Shown here piece by piece: positions 41,001-50,879 of a DNA stretch of 64,000 nucleotides. Below the pieces are notes generated by a model. It searched no databases, was not told where the DNA came from, and saw nothing but the letters and a program-made list of their open reading frames with translations. Each line of letters starts with the position of its first letter. Position 1 is the stretch's first letter. This DNA comes from Brachycybe producta (lineage: Eukaryota; Arthropoda; Diplopoda; Playtdesmida; Andrognathidae). The stretch spans positions 1,244,001 through 1,308,000 of the forward strand of contig JAUPFP010000014.1 in assembly GCA_036925085.1 (NCBI GenBank), given 5' to 3'. The position numbers were made by a program, and so were the translations under genes.

Positions 41001-43911
41001 GGAGCCAACTTATGTTCGTTCCGATTTCTAATTGCCTAAATTGCAGCCAATGTTGTTGTTTACCATTTTGTATGTTAGATGTGGTGTCATTTATTGATGT
41101 CTTTTGAATGATATCGTAAGTGGTACCTAGTATCACAAGTGTTACTAGAAACATAATTGGTATTCTGTTGTTTAAAAGGTAGAAAATACAATTAAATTAA
41201 AAAAAACGTCGGTTTACTTGTGAAACTAAAGCAGGTTAGAATTAAATAAACTTGCAATATAATTTTAGTTGTAGAGTCCATTGGTTTAGTTTGACTTGTG
41301 ACGCACATCTCCTTCGTGAATTCCATTCTGAATGGTGCAAAATCTGAAAATAGTTAGCCAAGTTTTTTAGATCAAAATTGTTTTAGGAATATTTTTACAT
41401 ATAGGGCAGAAGGAAAAAAAAACAATGAGGATTTGTTTTAATTAATAATTTAGTTCTTCTGAATAGTCATATCGAATTCTTAATTTAATTTTAAGAATAA
41501 TAAAAACATCTAGCATTGAAACAATTTATTATTAAGTTAATTTTAAAAGTCAATATTTAGTTAATTTTGTATAATTTTAAAATTAACTTAATAAATTGTT
41601 TAAATACGTAGGTGGTTTTTATTTTTCTTAAAATTAAATTAAGAATTCGACATGACTATTCAGAAGGAAATAATAATTATTGTTTTATATATATTAAATT
41701 GTGTCTGTCTGTCTGTGTATAACGCTGTACAAACAAGGACAAAAAACGTTTAAGCACGTCGGAATTTATTTCAATTTAAATAAACCGTTTTTTTTTCTCT
41801 TTATCAACTTTTATGTTGCGCGCTCCCGATCCAAGAACCCAAACAATATTAAGGTGCTTATAAAAAACTAGTGGGGTAACTCGTCATAAATGACGGGAGC
41901 AAAATTCACAGGCAATTGTGCCTAGCATTAGAATTTCTTTTCCTCCGCCCTTTTATGACGTCAGACCAAGTAACAAACCCAATTAGAAATTGATGACGTT
42001 CATAAAAGGGCTGAGCAAAAGAAATTCTAATGCTGGGCACAATTGCCCGTGATAAACTCGGGTTTAATTTTGCTACTATTATCCCCTCCCCTTTTTATAT
42101 TTGAAAGAGAAAATGAGTTTTTCATTTTCTCTGGTGTGCGCATGCGCGTCGTTTGTTCCTTTTTTACTCTTTTCATTTCAATTTCAGTTTCCCCCTCCCC
42201 TTTTTTCCCCCTCCACGTTTCTCTCTCCCCCTACTCTTTCCAACCTTTTCCCCCCTCTCCAATTTAATATCATGGGGTTCTTGGATGGGGAGTGTGCAAC
42301 ATATACAGTAGTTGACCTTGAAAGAAAAAAAAAGCTGTTCATTTCTTCATTTATTCAAATTTATATAAATTCCGATGTTATTCCACACACACACACACAG
42401 ACCTGGCAAAATATATATATAATAATAAAATAAAATAGTTAAATAATTTTAGTTGCAAAATTAAACTAGAATTTTGCTCTCGTCATTAATGAGACGGTTT
42501 ACCTCACAAGTTTTTAATAAAACGCGAACTCTACGCAAACTCTTGACGAACAAACAAACTCTTGAGAGCTGTACGATTCACAATGCAAACCGCGAGCTAG
42601 CTTGTTTTTTTGTTTTTGGTGTAGACGTTATATGCTCGCGCGCTGCTCTAAAACAGTTCTCGAGCTGTTCGCAAACATCTATAATTTTGGTTTAAACGCG
42701 CCTTTAGACTTCATCATATTTTGCAACACAAGTTGATTTTGAGGCATTTTTGTTTAAAATGCCTGAATAAATGAATTCTACTTACATTCTTTTGCAATGA
42801 TGTTTGCCTCGGAAGTGTTACAAGTAGATGGAATACATAGACCGATACTAATAGGATGATCCTGAACAACAAAATAAATGGTAAATGTTACTGCTCTTTC
42901 AGAAGGACACAACACTATAAGAAGAAGTTGAAAGTGTGTTAAAAACTAGAACGGGCAGCTGAATCACTTAATAGTGTTTTCATGTTGTTATCTTTCAAAA
43001 TAAACTTTTTTTTTAAAGACAGAGAATATATTATCAGCCTAAAATTGGATCATTTTCAAACTGCAATAAAAAGCTTATTTTGAAAGATATCAACATTAAA
43101 ATACCTTTTTAAGTGACTGAGAGCCACCCTTCTGGTTTCTAAACCACTTTCAAGTTTTTCTTAAATAATAGAATAACTATATAGTTTTCACTTCATTTTT
43201 GCTTCTGAAAGACAGAAATAATCAAAGAGTTCCAGAGGCGTTTTACAGCTTTTTAAATCACCATAATCACTGGAAGAATACTTACTGGAATAATATTTTC
43301 GTAATTGTTATAACGGCTTAAGCAATGTTTTCCTCTGAAATCCGGTTCCTCCTTGTCAACAACCGGTTTGTTACTTTCTTTCCAAACTTCCACTGAAGTG
43401 CATTGAATTGGATCTCCCATCCAATAAATGTTGACTTCAAAAAAACCCGATGGAAATATGCCATTTGCATCTTCCACTGTCAAATTAAAACAAGCAACAA
43501 AAAAATTGACAATTAATGCTTATTTTTTTTTTTTTTTATAAACTGAATAATTAATTAATTATCGTAATTACTATGTTTTTGCCATTGTGTTGTCGTGCTG
43601 TAAGCAGATTGATTTTTTTCATTTTGGATGTTTTTCATAAAGAGAAGATGTTCGAAACATTCTGCTGAAAATAAGTGACGGTTTTCGGCTATGTTTATAG
43701 TTTCTGTTAAATATTTTTGAAGAATTTCTGGTAATTTTTTATTAACATTCGGTTGGATAATATCTTTTGGAATCGATTTTAAAACTCTGAGATTTTCAAC
43801 TTCGTCATGTTTTGATTTAATATTATTATTATTAGATAATTTTTCACATTGAATTAATTGAAAATACTGCAGTGTTAAAAGATAGACGAAACAGTAAAGT
43901 ATTTTCACCAT
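35060..43911 (-). CDS. nrf-6-like: Gene C: NRF-6-like membrane acyltransferase-3 family protein, complete, 15 exons, 754 aa
   Basis: Exons: 43911-43572, 43476-43286, 42861-42786, 41343-41256, 41164-41064, 40090-39911, 39810-39717, 38980-38888, 38708-38540, 38458-38379, 37503-37390, 36943-36814, 36406-36217, 35569-35427, 35335-35060; total 2265 nt. The start at 43911 gives a signal peptide (MVKILYCFVYLLTLQYFQLI); the frame is open to 44049 but the extra residues are not signal-like. NRF cysteines: SAECFEH, PIQC, KHCL, LCIPSTC. This is the only copy in the window with the textbook acyltransferase-3 motif H-G-x-R (IHGLRALS), followed by IIGHTFF. Other motifs: VDTFLSL, CLPQTWYLCLDMF, YYTPWGRMHAF, ACATGYGG, SRLSYVAYLVH. 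GC donors end exons 4 and 9. The long charged C-tail ends in KTEI. A poly(A) signal lies 11 nt after the stop. Confidence 0.91.
35695..36195. repeat. AACTAGAAGGGTAGC palindromic repeats in gene C intron 13
   Basis: GTCCTAGAAACTAGAATGAG, GATATCTTTTAAAATAAGC and their inverses form two hairpins; the last copy ends at GTTTCTAAAACACTTTGAAC just before the exon 13 donor at 36217. Confidence 0.6.
36424..36742. mobile_element. Mutator-type MITE 17 bp from the gene C exon 13 acceptor
   Basis: AGGGCTCGGATTGTTATGCA start; ATGATAACT (9 bp) on both sides (36415-36423 and 36743-36751). The right end is degraded. Exon 13 begins at 36406, so only about 17 bp of intron 12 separate the element from the exon. 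Confidence 0.65.
37556..38355. mobile_element. Long palindromic element, gene C intron 10 copy
   Basis: Same element as 6087-6880 in the same orientation and the same intron of the paralogue, between exon 10 (ends 38379) and exon 11 (starts 37503). Arms include GAGCGCTAGCATCG, GTCGCGGCGGCAATATG and GTTGTCCAATTTTGATGG. Confidence 0.65.
39114..39139. repeat. (GTT)n microsatellite
   Basis: About eight GTT units in gene C intron 7. Confidence 0.9.
40118..40820. mobile_element. Mutator-type MITE interrupted by a second insertion
   Basis: AGGGCTCGGATTTTTATGCA opens the element at 40119 and a TTAGAGG...CTAGCCTCTAATCAGC hairpin with right-end sequence lies at 40570-40815. The 40205-40560 interval is foreign, G+C-rich, and starts with CAGTGGCATAGCTAGG, a hAT-type terminus. 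Confidence 0.55.
40832..41036. mobile_element. hAT-type MITE (ACAGGCAATTAGAAATCGG family), copy 3
   Basis: Full palindrome with ACAGGCAATTAGAAATCGGG, GGCTCCGCCCTTTTTATGAC, the central CAACGTCGAACCACACAACA and the inverse arms. It ends about 28 bp from the gene C exon 5 donor (exon ends 41064). Confidence 0.65.
41462..41664. repeat. AT-rich palindrome in gene C intron 3
   Basis: GAATAGTCATATCGAATTCT at the left pairs with AGAATTCGACATGACTATTC at the right; the interior is nearly all A/T. Confidence 0.65.
41870..42430 (+). repeat. Repeat R, copy 2, with an embedded GC-box MITE
   Basis: CATAAATGACGGGAGC and a GC-box palindrome (about 41905-42050, TCCGCCCTTTTATGACGTCA) precede repeat R (42055-42330, ending CATGGGGTTCTTGGATGGGG) and an AC microsatellite followed by AGACCTGGCA. 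The same order recurs at 50325-50890. Gene C intron 3. Confidence 0.6.
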
Positions 43912-44324
43912 AATTTCTCGCTTTGTCGTCTTCGGATCAGGTGGTAAAAATGAATACAAAATACGTAACTGAAAGCTTTCAGTTAGGAAGTTAATTAATT
44001 CTGACGCAACATGTGTTGCCTGCCACACTGGAAAGAAAAAAACCAACAAAACAATTTGTTTGTTTAGGTTTTTTTTATTTACAGTCCACCATTAATGACT
44101 TAGAGATTTACATCTACCACAACGTTCCACTTTTATATTCAATTCAATATTCAACTTAATATGTCTGAAATGAAGAGTTTGGCAGCCATTTGGCAGGGAG
44201 GAGAGACACTTCTCAATCATGAATGACTGTCATTTAGGCAAAATTTACACGTCATCGTTAAATAAAGAAGGATTACTCGTAAGGATCTCTTTGCAGCTAG
44301 CAAACGTTCAAGAAGGGCAAGGCT

Positions 44325-44790
44325 TTGCTCTACTCTGTATTCTCAAGGCTTTGCTCTGCACTCAAGGTTTTGCACAGCACTCAAGGTTTTGCACAGCTCT
44401 CAAGGTTTTGCACAGCTCTCAAGGTTTTGCTCTGCACTCAAGGCTTTGTTCTGCACTCAAGGCTTTGTTCTGCACTCCAGGCTTTGTTCTGCACTCCAGG
44501 CTTTGTTCTGCACTCCAGGCTTTGTTCTGCACTCCAGGCTTTGTTCTGCACTCCAGGCTTTGCTCAGCTCTCGAGGCTTTGCTCAGCTCTCGAGGCTTTG
44601 CTCAGCTCTCGAGGCTTTGCTCAGCTCTCGAGGCTTTCCTCAGCTCTCGAGGCTTTCCTCAGCTCTCGAGGCTTTCCTCAGCTCTCGATGCTTTCCTCAG
44701 CTCTCGATGCTTTCCTCAGCACTCAAGGCTTTGTTCTGCACTCAAGGCTTTGTTCTGCACTCAAGGCTTTGCTTTGCTCAGCACTTTCTG
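44325..44790. repeat. 19-bp minisatellite, about 24 units
   Basis: Units such as CAAGGCTTTGTTCTGCACT change stepwise along the array (CTGCACTC to CAGCTCTCG and back), the usual sign of local unit turnover. A 19-bp period keeps all three plus-strand frames open, which explains long Cys/Leu/Ser-rich frames here. It lies about 0.4-0.9 kb upstream of the gene C start. Confidence 0.9.
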
Positions 44791-45190
44791 TAGAAAGAGA
44801 GTTTCATAGTCGAAACCTAAATACAATTGAAAGTGAAGAACAGAAATGTGCATCAGTTCTAGCTTTTAATTTTTTTAATTGGCTTTCGATGGAAATTTCT
44901 ACTTAAAGGTAGATTTCTTCTTAAGGATTTCGTTGAGCAGTTAGCAAACGTTCGATAAGGGCAAGGCTTTGCTCAGCTCTATGCTTTGCCAATGATTCCC
45001 ATTTAAACTCGTCTAAGCATCTAGCAGAATACATGTAGGCCCCTAGCTGGGCCCTTATTTTACTTACAACAAATCTTGCAGCCGTTTACGCTTTACCTTT
45101 TCGATTTCATATATGAAATAAACTCCAAAAGGATTCCAGATTTAGGAAGTAATTTATTTTACAAAAAAAAAAAAAGAGATAGGTATGAAA

Positions 45191-45196
45191 TTTATT
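45191..45196 (-). promoter_or_regulatory. Poly(A) signal of gene D
   Basis: AATAAA on the minus strand lies about 20 nt after the gene D stop codon. No canonical signal stands out as close to the stops of A, B or E. Confidence 0.6.
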
Positions 45197-45216
45197 CTCA
45201 ATGAGGTTTTGTGGTA

Positions 45217-48200
45217 TTAAATTTGAGTTTCTTTGGAATCGTAAAACACTTCCGAATCGGAAGTAGTAGCTGAGTTGCTATAATCATCATCCCAATGGAC
45301 ATGTTTTTGGGTGGAATTTGTTTTTATAGCGAGGTCAATTTTGTTTTCTGATAGTTTTTTCGGTTGACATTGTTTATTTGGAACAAACAGTTTTTCTAAT
45401 GCCATTGTTGGTCCTTCAATTGTGATGTTTAATATCCAAGCAGCAAACATGCTGACTGTAAACATGGTGATGATGACAAAACTCTGAAAAAAGAAATTTG
45501 TTTTTCTCATTGATCTAATATTAAAGATCTACAGGAAGGGAGGAAAGTAAATGAAGATGATTCAGAATAATTGTTAATCAATAAAAACAATATTTGATTT
45601 GTTTTTGAAAATTCAATTAATTTTAAAGTAATTAAATTATCGATTTGAAATGTAATTTTTTGCATTCGAAGTCTGCATGGTTATTCTGCATTTTAGGAGC
45701 GAAAGAAAAAGAAACTGGAAACTATTTTAAAAACTAGAAGGGTAGCTCAATCGCTTAAGAGTATTTTCATGTTGACACGAGAGCGTATCTTTCAAAATAA
45801 ACTTTTTATGTCAGTTTGAAAATGGGGCCGAACTTTAATCAGACGTTATTTCTAATTTTCTTTTCCATATAAAGTTTATTTTGAAAGATATTAACATGAA
45901 AATGCTATTATGTGATTCAGTTACCGTTATAGTTTCTAAAACACACTTGTAATTATTTTAAAAACTAGAAGGGTACAGCTCAATCACTTAAGAGTATTTA
46001 TATGTTGATATCTTTCAAAATAAACCTTTTATATCAGTTTGAAAATGGGGCCGAACTTTAATCAGACAATATTTCTAATTTTCTATATCAAGTTTATTTT
46101 AAGGCCGGCCCTACACGTAACATTGAACTGCCCAGTGTGAATTTAACTGCACAAGTCTTCCGTTCTATATACCGGACCTGTTCATGTCAAATAAAACTCC
46201 AGATTAGTGATATCACTAATTTAATTTATGATATCATTAATTTGGAGTATTTTTTTACATGAACAAGTCCGACATAATACGGAAGACTTGTGCAGTTAAC
46301 TTTGCGCAGTTGCACGTTACGTAGTTGCACGTTACGTGTGTGGCCGGACTAAAAACATATTATAGTGATTCAGTTACCATTCTAGTTTCTAAAACACACT
46401 GTCTCGAAAACCTTCTTCACTTTTTGTTTTGCCCTATTTCTAGTAAATAAGATTTTCTTGATTGCAATCATTTTTTTTTTTTTTGAATAATCTCAGATTT
46501 TGTTTACCATTAAATATAAATCAATGTAAAGTGTATCTTTGCGAGTTAGGTAAAAATGTGCAATTATCGTAATGTGACTGAGGTAAGCAGCATACGAGAG
46601 GCGACTGAATGGCACGAAACCCTTCCAAGACAGAATCGTGTTGATGACTCCTGTCGATAATAAGAAATTTGCTGTTATTATTATTTATGGTTCGAAATAA
46701 GAGCGGAAGATGATGACGGGCGTGTAACATTTGCCCTAAAGACACTTGCCCTACAGGCAGTTGCCCTAAAGAGACATTTTCTCTATAGACACATGCCCTA
46801 AAATATTTACCCTAGGGACATTTGCCTTAAAGACAATTGTTCTAAAGGGACACATGTCCCTTTAGAGGCAAATGTCCTTTTAGAAAAATTGTCTTTAAGG
46901 AACGGACATTTGACCCTAAAGGGACGTTAAATATGTCATTTGGTGTTATTTGCGCACCTGTGGTGTGCAGAACCTATTTAACATACTCCACCGAAAGACA
47001 CTAAACCATATGAAAACAGAAACAAAAGTGGTTTTAGGGCAAATGTCCTTTAGGGCAACTGGTTTTAGGGTAAATGTCCCTTTAGGGCAACTGGTTTTAG
47101 GGTAAATGTCCCTTTAGGGCAACTGGTTTTAGGGTAAATGTCCCTTTAGGGCAACTGGTTTTAGGGTAAATGTCCCTTTAGGGCAACTGGTTTTAGGGTA
47201 AATGTCCCTTTAGGGCAACTGGTTTTAGGGTAAATGTCCCTTTAGGGCAACTGGTTTTAGGGTAAATGTCCCTTTAGGGCAACTGTCCCTTTAGGGCAAC
47301 TGGTTTTAGGACAAATGTTTCTTTAGGTTTCTTTAGGTTGGCTTTAGGGCAAATGTGTAAATTGAACTGATTACCTCCATAGCCAGTAGCGCACGCAAAA
47401 ATGATCCAACCGATACACAATGCCCATGTTGGTCTTGTCAGAGATCCGTATGCCGCTTGCATTACGTTCGACATGTGGGTTTGGCCACTGCAGTATTGGT
47501 ACGTTCCGAGAACTAGTACCAACATAATGGCTGACACTGCAATCCACGTAATGGCCACAGGAATCTGTGAATTCATTGATGGATTCAGGGTTTTTCTATT
47601 ATTTTTTTGTCTTTCAGAAGCAAAATTAAGAAAAAACTAGAAACTGTTTTAGAAACTAGAAAGGGTTAGTTCAATCACTCAAGAAGGTATTTTCATGTTG
47701 GTATATCTTTCAAAAATAAACTTTTAATAGAAAAAGCTTAAAGTTGGGTCATATTTTCAAACTGACAAAAATTTGGCAAACATTTGTCAAAATTTGGCGA
47801 ACATTCGTCAAAAATTTGGCGAACATTCGTCAAAATTTGGCGAATGTTTGCCAAATTTTTGACGAATGTTCAAATGTACTGGAGGTAGCAATATTACATG
47901 GCGACTCCGCGCATGTGCATGAAAAATTGTATCTACATTTTTCAGAGAGTTTTTCCTTCTGTGTATTCGCTATTTTGTGCTTTAAGCGACTGAGCTAAAC
48001 TTCTAGTTTCTAAAACGCTTTCTTGAAAGTTTTTCTTCATTTTTGCTCTCCTGAAAGGCTGTTAAAACCCACCTTGTTCATTCTGATGTTGCTTTTATGA
48101 TAGTAAAGATGTCCGAATAACATTCCTGCTGTAAAGGCATGCATTCTACACCATGGAGCAAAGTAGACTTGAATAGAAAACTTTATTCTGTTTTCGACAC

Positions 48201-50842
48201 TGTTGTAAAATATCAATTTTTAAGAGTGATATGAGAACACTTTTTTTTGTGTGTGTCTGTGGTCACTTTTGGCCCTCCAACCTATGCTTGTCATACATAC
48301 GTGGTAAAGGGTGTGACAAATGCTGCCAATTCATTGGAATAAATGAGATATGCCGAAATGACAATTGCCGATGTGAAGCAAGTGGCACATAGAAATATTC
48401 CAACATTAGGTTTTCTAGTAAAAAGTAGAATAAAATAATCATTTGAATGGTAATATGATGATGATGATGACGACTATGTGACCTTTTTTTTAAGGTTACC
48501 TGTAAAGTGGCAAAAGTAACAGAGGTGACAAAATATAATAAAAAATATCCAAACAAAGGTACCACATTTGAGGAAGACACTGAAAATGAAAAATAGTTCA
48601 ACATGATCAGTTTTTATAACATGCTTGCCAGCCAGTTCAATAGAAAACAATTGGTTATGTTTTTTTTTATTACCACATCATCTTCGTGGAAATAGATATT
48701 GATATATAACAAATATCTCCACCAACTTCTTCGACATTCTTGAATGTCGTATACTTTTTCGGCATTCCAAACTGGTCCATGTCCAAGTAGTTGAAATGGA
48801 CCATTCATTAATGCAACGATTGTGGCATAGGCAGGAAAAGTTCTGCGTAACATTGTTGTTCATATCTGTTAGGGTTTCTGTAGTGTTCAAGAAAAAGAAA
48901 GCTTGTGGCACTTGAATCTCAACTTCTACCCTCAAAGCTCAAAGCTACTTTTTTCTAACAAACTTAATTCAAGGTTACTGAATAAAACCATAGTTTTTTT
49001 ATGTTGCCTGTTCAGAGAGTTCGAGTGGAAGTTCAAGTACTAAGTTTTCTTTGTGAATTTTGATTCAAAGCCAAGGTTACACGATGGAAACTAGTTAGGA
49101 GTGGCATTGGATTTTTTGCTTATAAATTTCCAAAGTTGATAGCAAATAGCCTCCAATACACTGAGGTCCGGCCAAACAAAAGCTAACCCCATTTATGGGT
49201 CTGTGCGTCATTTTGCCATTTTCTTCACAAATATGAGGCCATGGAAAGCCTCGCTAGAAGGAAGCCGTGGTACAATTATGGCGTCTACACTGTGTAGAGA
49301 GCACAATATTCAAATTAGTCTTGGTGAGAAACCAAGTGTTGCAAATAAAACTATGGCCCGCCAGTTGATAACCTTAAAGCCACTTTAAGGCAAATGGTTT
49401 TAGGGCAAAAAATGGTTTTAGGGCAAATATCCTTTTAGGGCAAATGGTTTTAGGTCAAATGTCCTTTTAGGGCAAATGGTTTTCGAGCTATATACCGTGG
49501 ATTCGCTAGAAGGCACTACACCTACATGTTGTTTCTGAATGCTGCTTTTCTGGTTTTTTTTATGTTTCGGATTGCACCCAGTGGACTAGTATTCCAGAAT
49601 ATAGCCATGGCTTATTATCAATATTATTATGCTATTTATACCTCCAAATACGATGAAAATAAAATTTCAAAATGTTGAAATTTCCGTTTGTTCTATTCAT
49701 CTCCTTCAAGAATGTGTAAACCAATAAGAAACCACTGTAATTACAGTATTTTTTATGGATTATACTTGTAAAATAATGGATTAGAAATCAACTGTACTAA
49801 ATGTGTACATTTTATTTGACTTTACCCAATGCATAGAAATGTGTCGACTGAAAATTCTGCGTTGCTTACGACTTGATAAAAGAATTTCTTGTCGTTGTGT
49901 TTGTTTTCTGCAAAGTTTTCTGTGAAAATTGACAATTATAATTGTAACACTCGATATTTTTTGAAACAAATGCTCACAGGGTTCAAAGTGAAATTTCAAA
50001 TGACTTAAGTATTGTTTTGTTTTCAAATTTTGAGAGTATACTTACTCCAGTATGTGTCAAAATGTGACTGGATCATAACATGTCCTAAAACAACCCATGC
50101 CATTGTAATTGCTCTCAAACCATTAATACATGATAGAATTCCATCTCCTTCTCGATTGGTGTTCAGAATCTTTCTTGTGTTATTAATTCCAGAAAATGCT
50201 AATATTAATATTATTTTTCTGGTTTTATCTAGAGAAAAAAAAATCAAACAAAAATTGAACCAATTTTCACTTTAAAATATTGTTGTTACTTTCTTATGAT
50301 TAACATTTATTTTAAACTAGAACGGGTAACCCGTCATAAATGACGGGAGCAAAATTCACAGGCAATTGTGCCCAGCATTAGAATTTCTTTTCCTCCGCCC
50401 TTTTATGACGTCAGACCAAGTAACAAACCCAATTAGAAATTGATGACGTTCATAAAAGGGCGGAGGAAAAGAAATTCTAATGCTGGGCACAATAGCCGGT
50501 GATAAACTGTAGTTTAATTTTGCTACTATTATCCCCTCCCCTTTTTTATATTTGAAAGAGAAAATCATTTTCTCTGGTGTGCGCATGCGCGTCGTTTGTT
50601 CTTTTTTTTTTTTCTCCTTTCATTTCAATTTCAGTCACCCCCTCCCACTTTTTTCCCCTCCACATTTCTCTCTCACCCCCCTTCTACACTTTCCAACCTT
50701 TTCCCCTCTTCAATTTAATATCATGGGGTTCTTGGATGGGGAGAGTGCAACATATAGTTGACCTTGAGAAAAAAAAAGCAGTGCATTTATTCAAATTTAT
50801 ATAAATTCCGACAAAGGTGTTTGTCCAGCGTTAGATGACAGA

Positions 50843-50879
<37 letters not shown>

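Larger units (their letters stand above)
43912..45216. other. Spacer between gene C start and gene D end
   Basis: Apart from the 19-bp minisatellite (44325-44790) it is AT-rich. A partial second GGCAAGGCTTTGCTCAGCTC lies at 44960-44980, and the gene D poly(A) signal is near the right side. No gene seen. Confidence 0.5.

Noticed and set aside
43912..44049. Upstream extension of gene C exon 1 to 44049
   Set aside because: The frame is open, but the added residues precede a good signal peptide at 43911 and are not conserved in the other copies.
44219..44906. Overlapping 134-196 codon Cys/Leu/Ser-rich frames
   Set aside because: All three plus-strand frames stay open because of a 19-bp tandem repeat; no start, splice or composition evidence for a gene.
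48500..48579. Apparent one-base insertion in a T run of gene D exon 10
   Set aside because: On recount the run has six T and the exon is 80 nt, the same as in B, C and E. No frameshift is present.
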